Below, in pieces: positions 1 through 7,412 of a stretch of 21,326 nt of DNA. How positions within the stretch are numbered: the first letter of the stretch is position 1; every line of letters begins with the position of its first letter. The notes under the pieces are model-generated. The model did not search any database, was not told where the DNA came from, and saw only the letters and a program-made list of their open reading frames with translations. This DNA is from Sulfuricurvum sp. IAE1 (GTDB taxonomy: Bacteria > Campylobacterota > Campylobacteria > Campylobacterales > Sulfurimonadaceae). The position numbers and the translations under genes are program-made. The stretch spans positions 1 through 21,326 of the forward strand of contig CAMBHX010000017.1 of the NCBI GenBank assembly GCA_945867285.1, written 5' to 3'.

Positions 1-306
1 AGTGAAAAAATCGATATTCTCGTCTCTAATCCCCCATACATTGCCAATGATGTTGTCTTGGAGTCCAATCTCTCTTATGAACCGCAAAATGCTCTGTTTG
101 GAGGTGAGATTGGGGATGAGATTGTAAGAAGGTTACTTGATGAAGTACAAGAGCGACATATACCATTGTTTGTGTGTGAATTTGGATTTGATCAGCGCCA
201 AAATGTGCAAGAGTATCTTAAAGATAGTGCGGTAAAATCATTGGAGTTTTATCAAGATTACGCCTCGCATGATCGAGGCTTTATCGTAAAGGTCAGTTGT
301 GAATAA
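1..306 (+). CDS. prmC: PrmC/HemK peptide chain release factor glutamine methyltransferase, C-terminal part
   Basis: This is the 3' part of a gene that enters from the left edge; the reading frame is open from base 1 and stops with TAA at 304-306. The visible 101 residues contain the SNPPYIA motif (codons at 25-45), the substrate-glutamine-binding NPPY loop of N5-glutamine methyltransferases. It is followed by the E..L..EP..AL.GG pattern typical of PrmC. In this family the enzyme uses S-adenosylmethionine to methylate the GGQ glutamine of release factors RF1 and RF2 in the cytoplasm. The N-terminal helical domain and the SAM-binding motif lie outside the window. The downstream membrane-protein gene starts 8 bases inside this one, so the two are probably co-translated. 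The family call is firm; other NPPY methyltransferases are a less likely alternative. Confidence 0.9.
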   Translation, partial: SEKIDILVSNPPYIANDVVLESNLSYEPQNALFGGEIGDEIVRRLLDEVQERHIPLFVCEFGFDQRQNVQEYLKDSAVKSLEFYQDYASHDRGFIVKVSCE

Positions 307-778
307 AAAAGCTATTATTGATGTTATCTATGTGATGTTGTTGACAATGACCGCCGGTGCGGTTTTAGTGTTGGGTGCTGTTGTTGCAGCAGTAGTATTT
401 CATTCGGAAAGTTTTTTGAGTATCCCGATTCTTTCTCGTTATGAAGAAGGTAAGATCATGGGAGAAATCTTTTTACGTTTTAGCTATTGGGCCTATTTTA
501 TGACGTTTGTGATTACGTTGTATGAAGTCTCTCGTTATTTTGTTATGCAACTGGACCGTGTATCGATATTGAGTGCATTTTTGGCTGTATTTACTCTCAT
601 GATGTTTAGTGGAGTATATGTTCCCAAAATCTTGGAGTATCAAGCACGGGGTGAGTTGGCAATGGATGAATCGTTTGAAACATTACACAAAGCAAGCGAA
701 CTGGATTCCAAGTTATTATTGGTCGCTTTGCTGCTCCTTGCAAGTCGTCGAATATATCTCATGGCAACCAAACGATGA
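299..778 (+). CDS. DUF4149 family integral membrane protein
   Basis: This encodes a 159-residue protein that is mostly hydrophobic, with four likely membrane segments at about residues 8-34, 61-79, 88-107 and 136-149. The polar stretch between segments 3 and 4 carries F.TLHKASEL (residues 126-135), resembling the conserved F..LH..S pattern of DUF4149/TMEM205-like proteins. No biochemical role is established for this family that I can rely on. The GTG start at 299 overlaps the end of prmC by 8 bases and has AAAGG a few bases upstream. Its TGA overlaps the ATG of the following ABC ATPase (ATGA at 775-778), so the three genes appear translationally coupled. A link to envelope or lipid handling is only suggested by the MlaF-like neighbour. 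Confidence 0.75.
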   Translation: MNKKAIIDVIYVMLLTMTAGAVLVLGAVVAAVVFHSESFLSIPILSRYEEGKIMGEIFLRFSYWAYFMTFVITLYEVSRYFVMQLDRVSILSAFLAVFTLMMFSGVYVPKILEYQARGELAMDESFETLHKASELDSKLLLVALLLLASRRIYLMATKR

Positions 779-1527
779 TCCGTTTTGAAAACATTACCAA
801 AAGCTTTGGAAAGCGTCAAATTTTACGGGGAGTAAATTTGGAGATAGAGCAGGGAAAAACGACTGTTATTTTCGGAGTGTCGGGTGGCGGTAAATCAACT
901 ATTATTAAACATATGGTTGGATTGTTAAAGCCCGATAGCGGGGAGATTTATTATCGAGATCAACGTATTGATAATATTAACGAAAGTGCTTTACGTGAAA
1001 TTCGCAAAAAAATCGGCTTTTTATTCCAAAGTGGTGCCCTTTTTGACAGTATGAATATCGCTGAAAACGTTGCATTCCCAATGCGTGAACATCAAAATCT
1101 CACTCCAAAAGATCTTGAGTATAAAATCGATGAAAAACTGACTATGGTGGGACTTGATCCGGTGGTTGTGAAATCGCTCTATCCAGAAGAACTCAGTGGT
1201 GGTATGCGCAAACGTGTAGGACTAGCCCGCACTCTCGCACTCGAACCAGAGATAATTTTGTACGATGAACCAACCTCAGGGCTTGATCCTGTCACCAGTG
1301 ACTTTATCACTCAGATGATTTGTAGGTTACGAGATGAGATTGGTATGACATCGGTGTTGATTAGCCATGATATTGCTGAGAGTTTCAAGGCTGGGGATAA
1401 TTATGCGATGCTATTTGATGGGGTGATTGTCGAAGCAGGGGACAAAATAGCTTTTCAAGATTCATCTAATGAAGTCGTTCAGCAGTTTATCCACGCTAGC
1501 TCGCATGGACCAATAGCATTTCATTAG
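775..1527 (+). CDS. mlaF: MlaF-like ABC transporter ATP-binding protein (lipid transport)
   Basis: This is a complete 250-residue ABC ATPase. Walker A is GVSGGGKST (34-42), the Q-loop glutamine is residue 85, the signature is LSGGM (140-144), Walker B is IILYDE (160-165) and the switch histidine is H198. The LFQSGALFDSM stretch and the LSGGMRKRVGLAR signature are characteristic of the MlaF/Ttg2A group, which powers retrograde phospholipid transport with MlaE (permease) and MlaD (MCE protein). It would sit on the cytoplasmic face of the inner membrane. The ATG overlaps the TGA of the DUF4149 gene. No mlaE or mlaD is adjacent: the next gene lies convergently 19 bases away on the other strand. 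Partners must therefore be encoded elsewhere, or this ATPase serves another permease. The subfamily call is good; the exact substrate is inferred. Confidence 0.85.
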   Translation: MIRFENITKSFGKRQILRGVNLEIEQGKTTVIFGVSGGGKSTIIKHMVGLLKPDSGEIYYRDQRIDNINESALREIRKKIGFLFQSGALFDSMNIAENVAFPMREHQNLTPKDLEYKIDEKLTMVGLDPVVVKSLYPEELSGGMRKRVGLARTLALEPEIILYDEPTSGLDPVTSDFITQMICRLRDEIGMTSVLISHDIAESFKAGDNYAMLFDGVIVEAGDKIAFQDSSNEVVQQFIHASSHGPIAFH

Positions 1528-1546
1528 ATGATATAAATAAGAGAGA

Positions 1547-1837
1547 TTATCTTCCTCCAAACTTTTTTGTCCACCACTCTTGAGGTGTGAGTGTGAGGTG
1601 TTGTAAAAATTCTTCATCAAAATTATATTCATATGATGAACAATATTCAAGAAGTGTTGCATAGGCTTCATTGATTTGAGTGCTCATGGCATGAGCAGTT
1701 GCGATATCATCAGGATATTTATCGGGGTGCCACTGTTTCATTAACATTTTATAGCGAGTTTTGATTTCTAAGAGGGTGGCTTTGTCACTTAGGCCGAGGA
1801 GCGTTTTGGCCTTTATGAGTTGTTCAAAAGAGAGCAT
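1547..1837 (-). CDS. Small J-domain (DnaJ-like) protein
   Basis: This 96-residue protein consists almost entirely of a J domain. The helix II region (IKTRYKMLMKQW) leads into the HPD motif at residues 37-39, within WHPDKYPDD, followed by helix III (AMSTQINEAYATLLEY). HPD is the contact that stimulates Hsp70 ATPase activity. There is no Gly/Phe region, zinc domain or substrate-binding domain, so this is a J-domain-only co-chaperone or a specialised partner, not the general DnaJ. It is the last gene of the minus-strand block, 83 bases downstream of ftsZ. Repeat copy A lies in that gap and ends about 10 bases before the start codon. No strong Shine-Dalgarno sequence is visible, only TAAAG in the repeat tail. 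The next methionine (residue 31) would lose part of the J domain, so the ATG at 1835-1837 is preferred. Confidence 0.85.
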   Translation of the reverse strand: MLSFEQLIKAKTLLGLSDKATLLEIKTRYKMLMKQWHPDKYPDDIATAHAMSTQINEAYATLLEYCSSYEYNFDEEFLQHLTLTPQEWWTKKFGGR

Positions 1838-1846
1838 GTAATTAAA

Positions 1847-1906
1847 CTTTAGGGGGTTGTAGGGATATTTGTCCCTGCCACTAAAACGGATAGATTCGTT
1901 TTAGTG
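1847..1906 (-). repeat. Multi-hairpin intergenic repeat, copy A
   Basis: Read on the minus strand, this copy begins with a perfect 10-bp stem, CACTAAAACG/CGTTTTAGTG, with an 8-base loop (1879-1906). A second stem follows, AGGGA/TCCCT (1861-1876), then a tail ACAACCCCCTAAAG (1847-1860) that is diverged from the other copies. A third hairpin is not present, so this copy looks shortened. It lies between the ftsZ stop (15 bases away) and the dnaJ-like start (10 bases away). It is inverted relative to copy B and shares copy B's AGGGA hairpin subtype. Confidence 0.85.
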
Positions 1907-1920
1907 TATTGCATGGTGTT

Positions 1921-3045
1921 CTAATCTTTTTGTTGACGCATAAATGTTGGAATGTCATAGTAGTCTTCACTGTAGTCACCATTGACAACCATAGCTGGGC
2001 GAACTACTACACGAGGTTTAGCGGCAATTTCTTTGTTCTCGAAGTGATCATTATTGATCCCTTGGGTTGCTTTTTTCTCAAATCCTGTTGCTACAAGGGT
2101 AATTCGGATAAAATCAATTGGTAAATCTTTGTTGGTGGTAGTACCAAAAATTACTTCAGCGCTATCATCAACACTTTTTTGAACGACTTCCATAGCAGAG
2201 CTAATTTCCATAAAAGGAAACTCAGGATGCATGTTGAAGTGAACCAATACTCCAAGAGCACCATTGATTGACATATTGTCTAATAGTGGAGATTCGATAG
2301 CATTTTTAATCGCTTCATAGGCTGCATTGTCACCTTTGTATTCGCCCACACCCATGAGTGCCAATCCACGATGAGACATAACAGTTTGTAGGTCTGCAAA
2401 GTCAAGGTTGATATCGTCTTCACCACTCGCCAAGATCACACCTGATGTACCGCTAACAGCACGAGCAAGGACACTGTCTACAATTTTAAAGCTCTCTTTA
2501 ATCCCCATTTTTGGATCAATAATAGAGAGGAGTTTATCATTGGGGATAACAACGATGGAATCAGATTCAGCTTTGAGTTCTTCAAGGCCTTCTTGTGCAA
2601 GCTTGAGACGCTTACGCCCCTCAAAAGCAAACGGTTTAGTTACAACAGCAATAGTTAGAGCACCTAATTCTCTAGCAATTTTAGCAATAACAGGAGCAGC
2701 ACCTGTACCTGTTCCACCACCAAGACCAGCGGCAACAAAAACGATATCAGCACCCTCTAGAGCACGACGTAAATCCTCATGGCTTTCTAGTGCAGACTCT
2801 TTACCAACTTCAGGTTTCATTCCTGCACCTAATCCTTTGGTAAGTTTAGCTCCCAGTTGGATTTTAATCGCTGCAGATCCTTGTTCGAGTACTTGTGCAT
2901 CTGTGTTAGCGATGATAAGTTCAATACCAGGGATTTGCTCTTTAAGCATATACCCAATCATATTTCCACCGCCACCACCAACGCCAACTGCTACGATACG
3001 TGCCCCTGTAAGTGTTGAAGATTCGTTAATTGAAAATGGTTCCAT
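1921..3045 (-). CDS. ftsZ: Cell division GTPase FtsZ
   Basis: This is a complete 374-residue tubulin homologue that polymerises at mid-cell into the Z ring. The N-terminal nucleotide site reads VGVGGGGGNMI (21-30 region), the tubulin signature GGGTGTG lies at 109-115, and the synergy (T7) loop appears as NLDFADLQTVM. A variable linker leads to a conserved C-terminal peptide, YYDIPTFMRQQKD, at the very end; this is the docking site for FtsA and other partners. Length is normal for the family. The ATG at 3043-3045 is preceded by AAGGAG at 3051-3056, the strongest ribosome site in this block. The gene follows ftsA after an 18-base gap, so the two are very likely co-transcribed. Repeat copy A starts 15 bases past the stop and may form the transcript end. 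Confidence 0.98.
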   Translation of the reverse strand: MEPFSINESSTLTGARIVAVGVGGGGGNMIGYMLKEQIPGIELIIANTDAQVLEQGSAAIKIQLGAKLTKGLGAGMKPEVGKESALESHEDLRRALEGADIVFVAAGLGGGTGTGAAPVIAKIARELGALTIAVVTKPFAFEGRKRLKLAQEGLEELKAESDSIVVIPNDKLLSIIDPKMGIKESFKIVDSVLARAVSGTSGVILASGEDDINLDFADLQTVMSHRGLALMGVGEYKGDNAAYEAIKNAIESPLLDNMSINGALGVLVHFNMHPEFPFMEISSAMEVVQKSVDDSAEVIFGTTTNKDLPIDFIRITLVATGFEKKATQGINNDHFENKEIAAKPRVVVRPAMVVNGDYSEDYYDIPTFMRQQKD

Positions 3046-3064
3046 GTTTGCTCCTTAGGTGTGA

Positions 3065-4501
3065 TTAAAATAGTTGTGTTGCCCAGTTCCAAAACTTGGA
3101 AATTGGGTTCGGTTCTTGTGTATTACGATTGGGATTATTGTGAATACTTCCCATTTTGCTGTTCTGAGTTTTTGGATTAGCTTCGGTTTTTGGAACACTT
3201 TTTGGTGCATTCTGGGAAGCTTGAGGACTCTTTTGTGGAGTAGTAGGTGTATAGGCATGAGGAGAATAGGGTATCTCTTCTTCAATATTAGCTGTCTCTT
3301 GAGGTAATACTTCTTCACCTGAGTGGCGCATTTTTTTATTTACATCAATTTCATAGCGAGTATAGCCACCTGCACTGTATTTGATGAGCCCGACTGCTCC
3401 AGAATACGACGGATCACGCAAGGTATCAAATAATCCACCCATGTCTGCAGGTTTTGCAAGACGTACAGGCATATTGTCTAAAATTGCAATAGCAAGCTCA
3501 CGTAAACCTTCGATTTTTGTGAAACCACCCGTAAGGACGACACCTGCCCCCATGTGCTCTTTAAGACCACTTTTCTCTATCGATTGAGCAATAATCATCA
3601 AGGTCTCTTCAACACGAGCATAGATAACATTATGAACAACTTCAAGTGAGACTTCATGCGTAGCATTTTCATCACCGATGACTGGGAGTTCTATGAGGTC
3701 ATTGCTTGGTGTATACAATGATCCGTAGTTCATTTTTACATTATCGGCAGTTTGTAACGGCGTATGCAAAGCCATAGAAAGGTCATTGGTAATATGATTA
3801 GAACCAACCCCTAAAAAATCATTATAACGAATTGCATGACCAGAATGGATGACAATATTACTTGTATTGCCCCCCATATCTACTACGGCAGCACCTAATT
3901 CTTTTTCATCGAGATTTAAGACGGCAATAGCAGAAGCATATCCACTAAGAACAACAGCTTCAACATCTACTCCAGCTGCTTTAACTGCTTTTCTAAGATT
4001 GTTGAGATTGCTCTTAACGGTAGTGATAATATGTGTTTCAACTTCCAAGCGTGCTGCATTCATTCCTAGAGGATCTTCAATAAAGTCTTGGTCGTCTACT
4101 TTGAAGTTATATGGCAATGCGTGAAGCACTTCAAATTCATTGGGTATATTAGCGTTATATAAAGAAGTATGCATAACACGGTTTATCTCTTTGAGAGTGA
4201 TCTCTTTATCAGGGATATTAACAATACCACTTGAATTGATACTTTTAGTGTAAGCTCCTGAAATCGATACAATAGCGCTTTTAAGATCAGTTCCAGCTAC
4301 ACGCTTAGCGTCACTGAGAGCGCTTTTGATGGATTTAGAAGCTAGCTCAATATTAGTGATACTTCCTTTGCGTAAACCTTGTGCCTTTGCTGTTCCTGCA
4401 CCGATTATTTGAGCAACATTATCATTGTCAATCTCAGCAATGATAGCACAAACTTTTGTTGAACCTATGTCGATGGCTAAAACCGTTCGTTTCAAAATCA
4501 A
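3065..4501 (-). CDS. ftsA: Cell division protein FtsA (actin-like Z-ring membrane anchor)
   Basis: This 478-residue protein carries the actin-fold phosphate-1 loop DIGSTK (11-16) and a later glycine-rich nucleotide region with GAGVVLTGGFTKIEGL. The C-terminal ~80 residues form a Pro/Gln/Asn-rich linker ending in a short amphipathic segment, SKFWNWATQLF. This matches the membrane-targeting helix by which FtsA tethers FtsZ filaments to the inner membrane. The linker is notably long and low in complexity. The reading frame opens with TTG at 4499-4501, overlapping the TGA of the upstream chaperone gene. A second TTG two codons later (4493-4495) has better spacing from GAGGGG at 4504-4509 and may be the real start. 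FtsZ follows directly. Identity is secure; only the start is uncertain. Confidence 0.96.
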   Translation of the reverse strand: MILKRTVLAIDIGSTKVCAIIAEIDNDNVAQIIGAGTAKAQGLRKGSITNIELASKSIKSALSDAKRVAGTDLKSAIVSISGAYTKSINSSGIVNIPDKEITLKEINRVMHTSLYNANIPNEFEVLHALPYNFKVDDQDFIEDPLGMNAARLEVETHIITTVKSNLNNLRKAVKAAGVDVEAVVLSGYASAIAVLNLDEKELGAAVVDMGGNTSNIVIHSGHAIRYNDFLGVGSNHITNDLSMALHTPLQTADNVKMNYGSLYTPSNDLIELPVIGDENATHEVSLEVVHNVIYARVEETLMIIAQSIEKSGLKEHMGAGVVLTGGFTKIEGLRELAIAILDNMPVRLAKPADMGGLFDTLRDPSYSGAVGLIKYSAGGYTRYEIDVNKKMRHSGEEVLPQETANIEEEIPYSPHAYTPTTPQKSPQASQNAPKSVPKTEANPKTQNSKMGSIHNNPNRNTQEPNPISKFWNWATQLF

Positions 4502-5850
4502 ATCCCCTCTACATAGATTTTAACTGGATATTTAGCTTCAAGAGTTTTAAGTAACTTTTGATGAAGTAAATTTCCTTTTAGCGTGAGCGTAGTTGTATCA
4601 TTCGCTATTGATGCTTCTTGAAGCAATTTTTGTGCCAAAACGTTATAAAGTATAACATTTCCGCTTTGCAACGTTAAAAACCCTTGTTTTTGTTTGGATG
4701 CAAACAATTTTTCGATAAACTCAGACGATTCTTGAGTTGATAAACCACTCAAAACAGCTTTGCTATTGAATGTAATGCTATCGCTAACAGTACCGGAAAA
4801 CGTTTTATAAGACGCTTGCGCTAACTCTTGGAGTTTGGCTTTTTTCATCTCTTGTGTATAACCAATGTTTGCAATTGCTGCTGCTTCCTCAAAGGTCATG
4901 GTGGCAGCAGGAATGACTTTATCCAATTTAATAATGATATAGCTCCCATTGACTTTGCGAGGTTTTAAAAATGGTTTGCTCAAGCTGAGTGTGGAAATTT
5001 CTTTGAGTAATTCAGGAGCAAAACGAGGATCATTGGTGCTAATGGTTATTTTTTCTATATTCACGGAAGGATCAAGAGCCCCTTTTTTGAAATCAATATA
5101 ACGTCGAAGTGCCTCTTTTTCAGCTAGTGTATCATCCAATGCTGTATCGATAGCAGGGTGAGCGATAGAAACCTCGAAACTGGAAGGTTTTTTGTACTGC
5201 TTTTTGTTTTTTTCCCAATAGGCTTTAAGTCCTATTGGATCATTTTGCAGGGCTATGGCATTAGGGGTTAAAAGTTTATATTCAACACTATCAGAGACTC
5301 CAGATGCAAAAGCTAGTGCAGTTTGCTCTGGTTTGCTTATAGTTGGGCTAAAGAGAAAAAGTGTTTTTTGAATGAGTAATTCACGGCGCATCGCTTTTTC
5401 ATATGCTTGAATTGTGAGCTGATTTTGCTTGAGTAACTGAGCATATGTATCTTTATTAAAAGTGCCATTCTTATGAAAAGAGTCTTGAGATTCTATTGCC
5501 TTAAGAAGTTCATTATCACTGATTTGAAGTGAGTACTTTTTAGCTAAATTGAGAATAAGAGCTTGATCAATAAGGTTTTTGAGTGCTTGACGTTGAAGTC
5601 CAAACGCTTGTGCTTGTTTTTCATCTAGTTTTCCACCAAAAAGTTGATTGTACTGGTTAAATAATCCTGTATAACTTTTTTGGAGTTCTTCTTGGGTGAT
5701 AGAGATCTCTCCTACTTTGGCAACTGCTCCCGCTTTATCGCCGTAATCGTATTGTCCCCAGCCTACAAAACCGGCACCAAGGAAAGCAATTGTAGAGATC
5801 CAGATAGTAATAATTAGGTATTTTTTATGTCGTTGCATCCAAGTAATCAT
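4498..5850 (-). CDS. PpiD/SurA-like periplasmic folding chaperone, membrane anchored
   Basis: This 450-residue protein has a short basic N-terminus and one membrane segment (about 11-31). A SurA/PpiD-type N-terminal chaperone domain follows (about 35-180, including VAKVGEISITQEEL and QALKNLIDQALILNLAKKY). That layout places it in the inner membrane facing the periplasm, like PpiD. The parvulin (prolyl isomerase) part is hard to see: only a stretch around SLSKPFLKPRKVNGSYIIIKL resembles the end of a PpiC domain, so isomerase activity is doubtful. The stop overlaps the ftsA start, so it probably heads a ppiD-like-ftsA-ftsZ transcript. The ATG at 5848-5850 has AAAGG about ten bases upstream. On the minus strand, CATAAT (5875-5880) is a possible -10 box. 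Family is likely; exact role is uncertain. Confidence 0.8.
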   Translation of the reverse strand: MITWMQRHKKYLIITIWISTIAFLGAGFVGWGQYDYGDKAGAVAKVGEISITQEELQKSYTGLFNQYNQLFGGKLDEKQAQAFGLQRQALKNLIDQALILNLAKKYSLQISDNELLKAIESQDSFHKNGTFNKDTYAQLLKQNQLTIQAYEKAMRRELLIQKTLFLFSPTISKPEQTALAFASGVSDSVEYKLLTPNAIALQNDPIGLKAYWEKNKKQYKKPSSFEVSIAHPAIDTALDDTLAEKEALRRYIDFKKGALDPSVNIEKITISTNDPRFAPELLKEISTLSLSKPFLKPRKVNGSYIIIKLDKVIPAATMTFEEAAAIANIGYTQEMKKAKLQELAQASYKTFSGTVSDSITFNSKAVLSGLSTQESSEFIEKLFASKQKQGFLTLQSGNVILYNVLAQKLLQEASIANDTTTLTLKGNLLHQKLLKTLEAKYPVKIYVEGI

Positions 5851-5973
5851 TGAACTTGCGCCTTTTATCTATAAATTATGGTGTAAAATTAGGATATTTT
5901 AGTGCGTTTACCATTAAACTTCGATGAATACAGACTAATTATAACAGATGTTAGTGTTTTCGTGAGTGTAAAA

Positions 5974-6068
5974 ATACTAATATTACGCACTAAAACGAAT
6001 TCATCCGTTTTAGTGGCAGGGACAAGTGTCCCTTGCATCCCCTAAAGCTACAAAAACAAAAGTTTTTG
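5974..6068 (+). repeat. Multi-hairpin intergenic repeat, copy B
   Basis: The plus strand shows an AT-rich lead-in, then stem 1 CACTAAAACG/CGTTTTAGTG (5988-6015), stem 2 AGGGAC/GTCCCT with loop AAGT (6018-6033) and the tail TGCATCCCCTAAAGCTA (6034-6050). Stem 3 is CAAAAAC/GTTTTTG with loop AAAA (6051-6068). The bioA ribosome site AGGAG starts only five bases later. The copy fills much of the divergent region between the ppiD-like gene and bioA. It is inverted relative to copy A and shares its GGGAC-type second hairpin. Stem 3 differs from copy C by a paired change that keeps the helix. Confidence 0.88.
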
Positions 6069-6081
6069 AAATAGGAGTAAA

Positions 6082-7383
6082 ATGAAAAATAGTGAGATTT
6101 CCAAACGAGATATGTCTGTTGTATGGCATCCATGTACTCAAATGAAAGACCATGAAGAGTTTGAGATTATACCTATACAATCAGGGCAGGGTGTATATCT
6201 TACAGACTTTGATGGGAATAGTTATATTGATGCTATTAGTAGTTGGTGGGTCAATTTATTTGGGCATTCCAATCCTTATATTAATACTAAGATTAAAGAA
6301 CAGTTAGAGAACTTGGAGCATGTTATTTTGGCAGGGTTTACCCATGAGCCGATTGTCCGTTTATCACAGCGTTTGGTGGCATTGGCACCACAGGGATTGA
6401 GTCGATGTTTTTATGCAGACAACGGCTCTAGTGCTGTCGAAGTAGCACTCAAAATGTCCTATCATGCCCATAAAAATAGTGGAAAAGCCAAGTCATTATT
6501 TTTATCACTCTCCAACAGCTATCATGGTGAGACATTGGGTGCGTTAGCGGTGGGAGATGTGGCACTGTACAAAGAGACGTATGCCCCATTGTTAATCCAC
6601 TGTATTCAAACTCCTGTTCCATGCAATCAGAGTATGGAAGCTGCACTTGAGGCGTTACAATCTCTTGAAGTGATATTGAATCTTCAAGGAAGTGAGATTT
6701 CAGCTTTTATTGTTGAACCTCTGGTACAAGGTGCTGGCGGGATGAAGATGTATCATCCCTATTATCTCACTCATGCCAAACAATTATGCAAGGAGTATAA
6801 TGTCCATTTTATCGCTGATGAAATTATGACAGGATTTGGTCGAACGGGGACGATGTTCGCGTGTGAGCAAGCTGGGATCACTCCTGATTTTCTTATTCTT
6901 TCTAAAGGTCTTACGGGCGGATATTTACCACTATCAGTTGTAATGACAACGGAGGAAATTTATAACACATTTTATTGTGATTATGACCCAAAACGCTCTT
7001 TTTTACACTCACACAGTTATACGGGTAATGCGATTGCATGTGCCGCTGCCAACGCAACTTTGGATATTTTTGAGACAAACGCTTGTTTGGAGAACAATAC
7101 AGTTTTATCGGCTATTTTGGTAGAAGAATTGGAACGATTTGCTGGGAAGACGTATGTCAAAGAGATACGTCAATGTGGGATGATTGGAGTCATAGAACTG
7201 ATTGAACAAACTTCACATGAGCGTATTGGTGTAAAAATCCATCGACACTGTTTGAGTAATGGCGTGTTGATACGACCACTGGGGAATGTGATCTATGTAA
7301 TGCCCCCATATGTTATAACACCCAAAGAACTGCGAAGAGTGTTTGAGGTGATTGATTTGGCTTTAACTTGGCTTGATGTATAA
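6082..7383 (+). CDS. bioA: Adenosylmethionine-8-amino-7-oxononanoate aminotransferase (biotin synthesis)
   Basis: This complete 433-residue class III PLP-dependent aminotransferase catalyses the transfer of an amino group from S-adenosylmethionine to KAPA, giving 7,8-diaminopelargonate. The N-terminus has the BioA-typical WHPCTQMKDHE (15-25) and SSWWVNLFGH (53-62). A PLP-phosphate region is seen at NGSSAVEVALK (114-124). The cofactor aspartate lies in ADEIMTGFGRTG (D246), and the Schiff-base lysine is K275 in LSKGLTGG. These distinguish it from ornithine- or GABA-type relatives. The start is supported by AGGAG at 6073-6077. No other biotin gene is present in the window. Repeat copy B forms most of its leader. 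The gene is followed 29 bases later by rsmH. Confidence 0.95.
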   Translation: MKNSEISKRDMSVVWHPCTQMKDHEEFEIIPIQSGQGVYLTDFDGNSYIDAISSWWVNLFGHSNPYINTKIKEQLENLEHVILAGFTHEPIVRLSQRLVALAPQGLSRCFYADNGSSAVEVALKMSYHAHKNSGKAKSLFLSLSNSYHGETLGALAVGDVALYKETYAPLLIHCIQTPVPCNQSMEAALEALQSLEVILNLQGSEISAFIVEPLVQGAGGMKMYHPYYLTHAKQLCKEYNVHFIADEIMTGFGRTGTMFACEQAGITPDFLILSKGLTGGYLPLSVVMTTEEIYNTFYCDYDPKRSFLHSHSYTGNAIACAAANATLDIFETNACLENNTVLSAILVEELERFAGKTYVKEIRQCGMIGVIELIEQTSHERIGVKIHRHCLSNGVLIRPLGNVIYVMPPYVITPKELRRVFEVIDLALTWLDV

Positions 7384-7412
7384 TGGTGGGAATTGAAACC
7401 TAAGGTGTTTGT

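Noticed and set aside
1462..1671. Minus-strand frame across the mlaF end and the J-domain gene
   Set aside because: It overlaps two supported genes in a different frame, has no ribosome site and no recognisable motif.
2408..3058. Long open frame (216 codons) on the plus strand opposite ftsZ
   Set aside because: It lies fully antisense to a certain ftsZ. The product is low-complexity, rich in Ser, Pro and Ala, with no domain, and is explained by the codon bias of the real gene.
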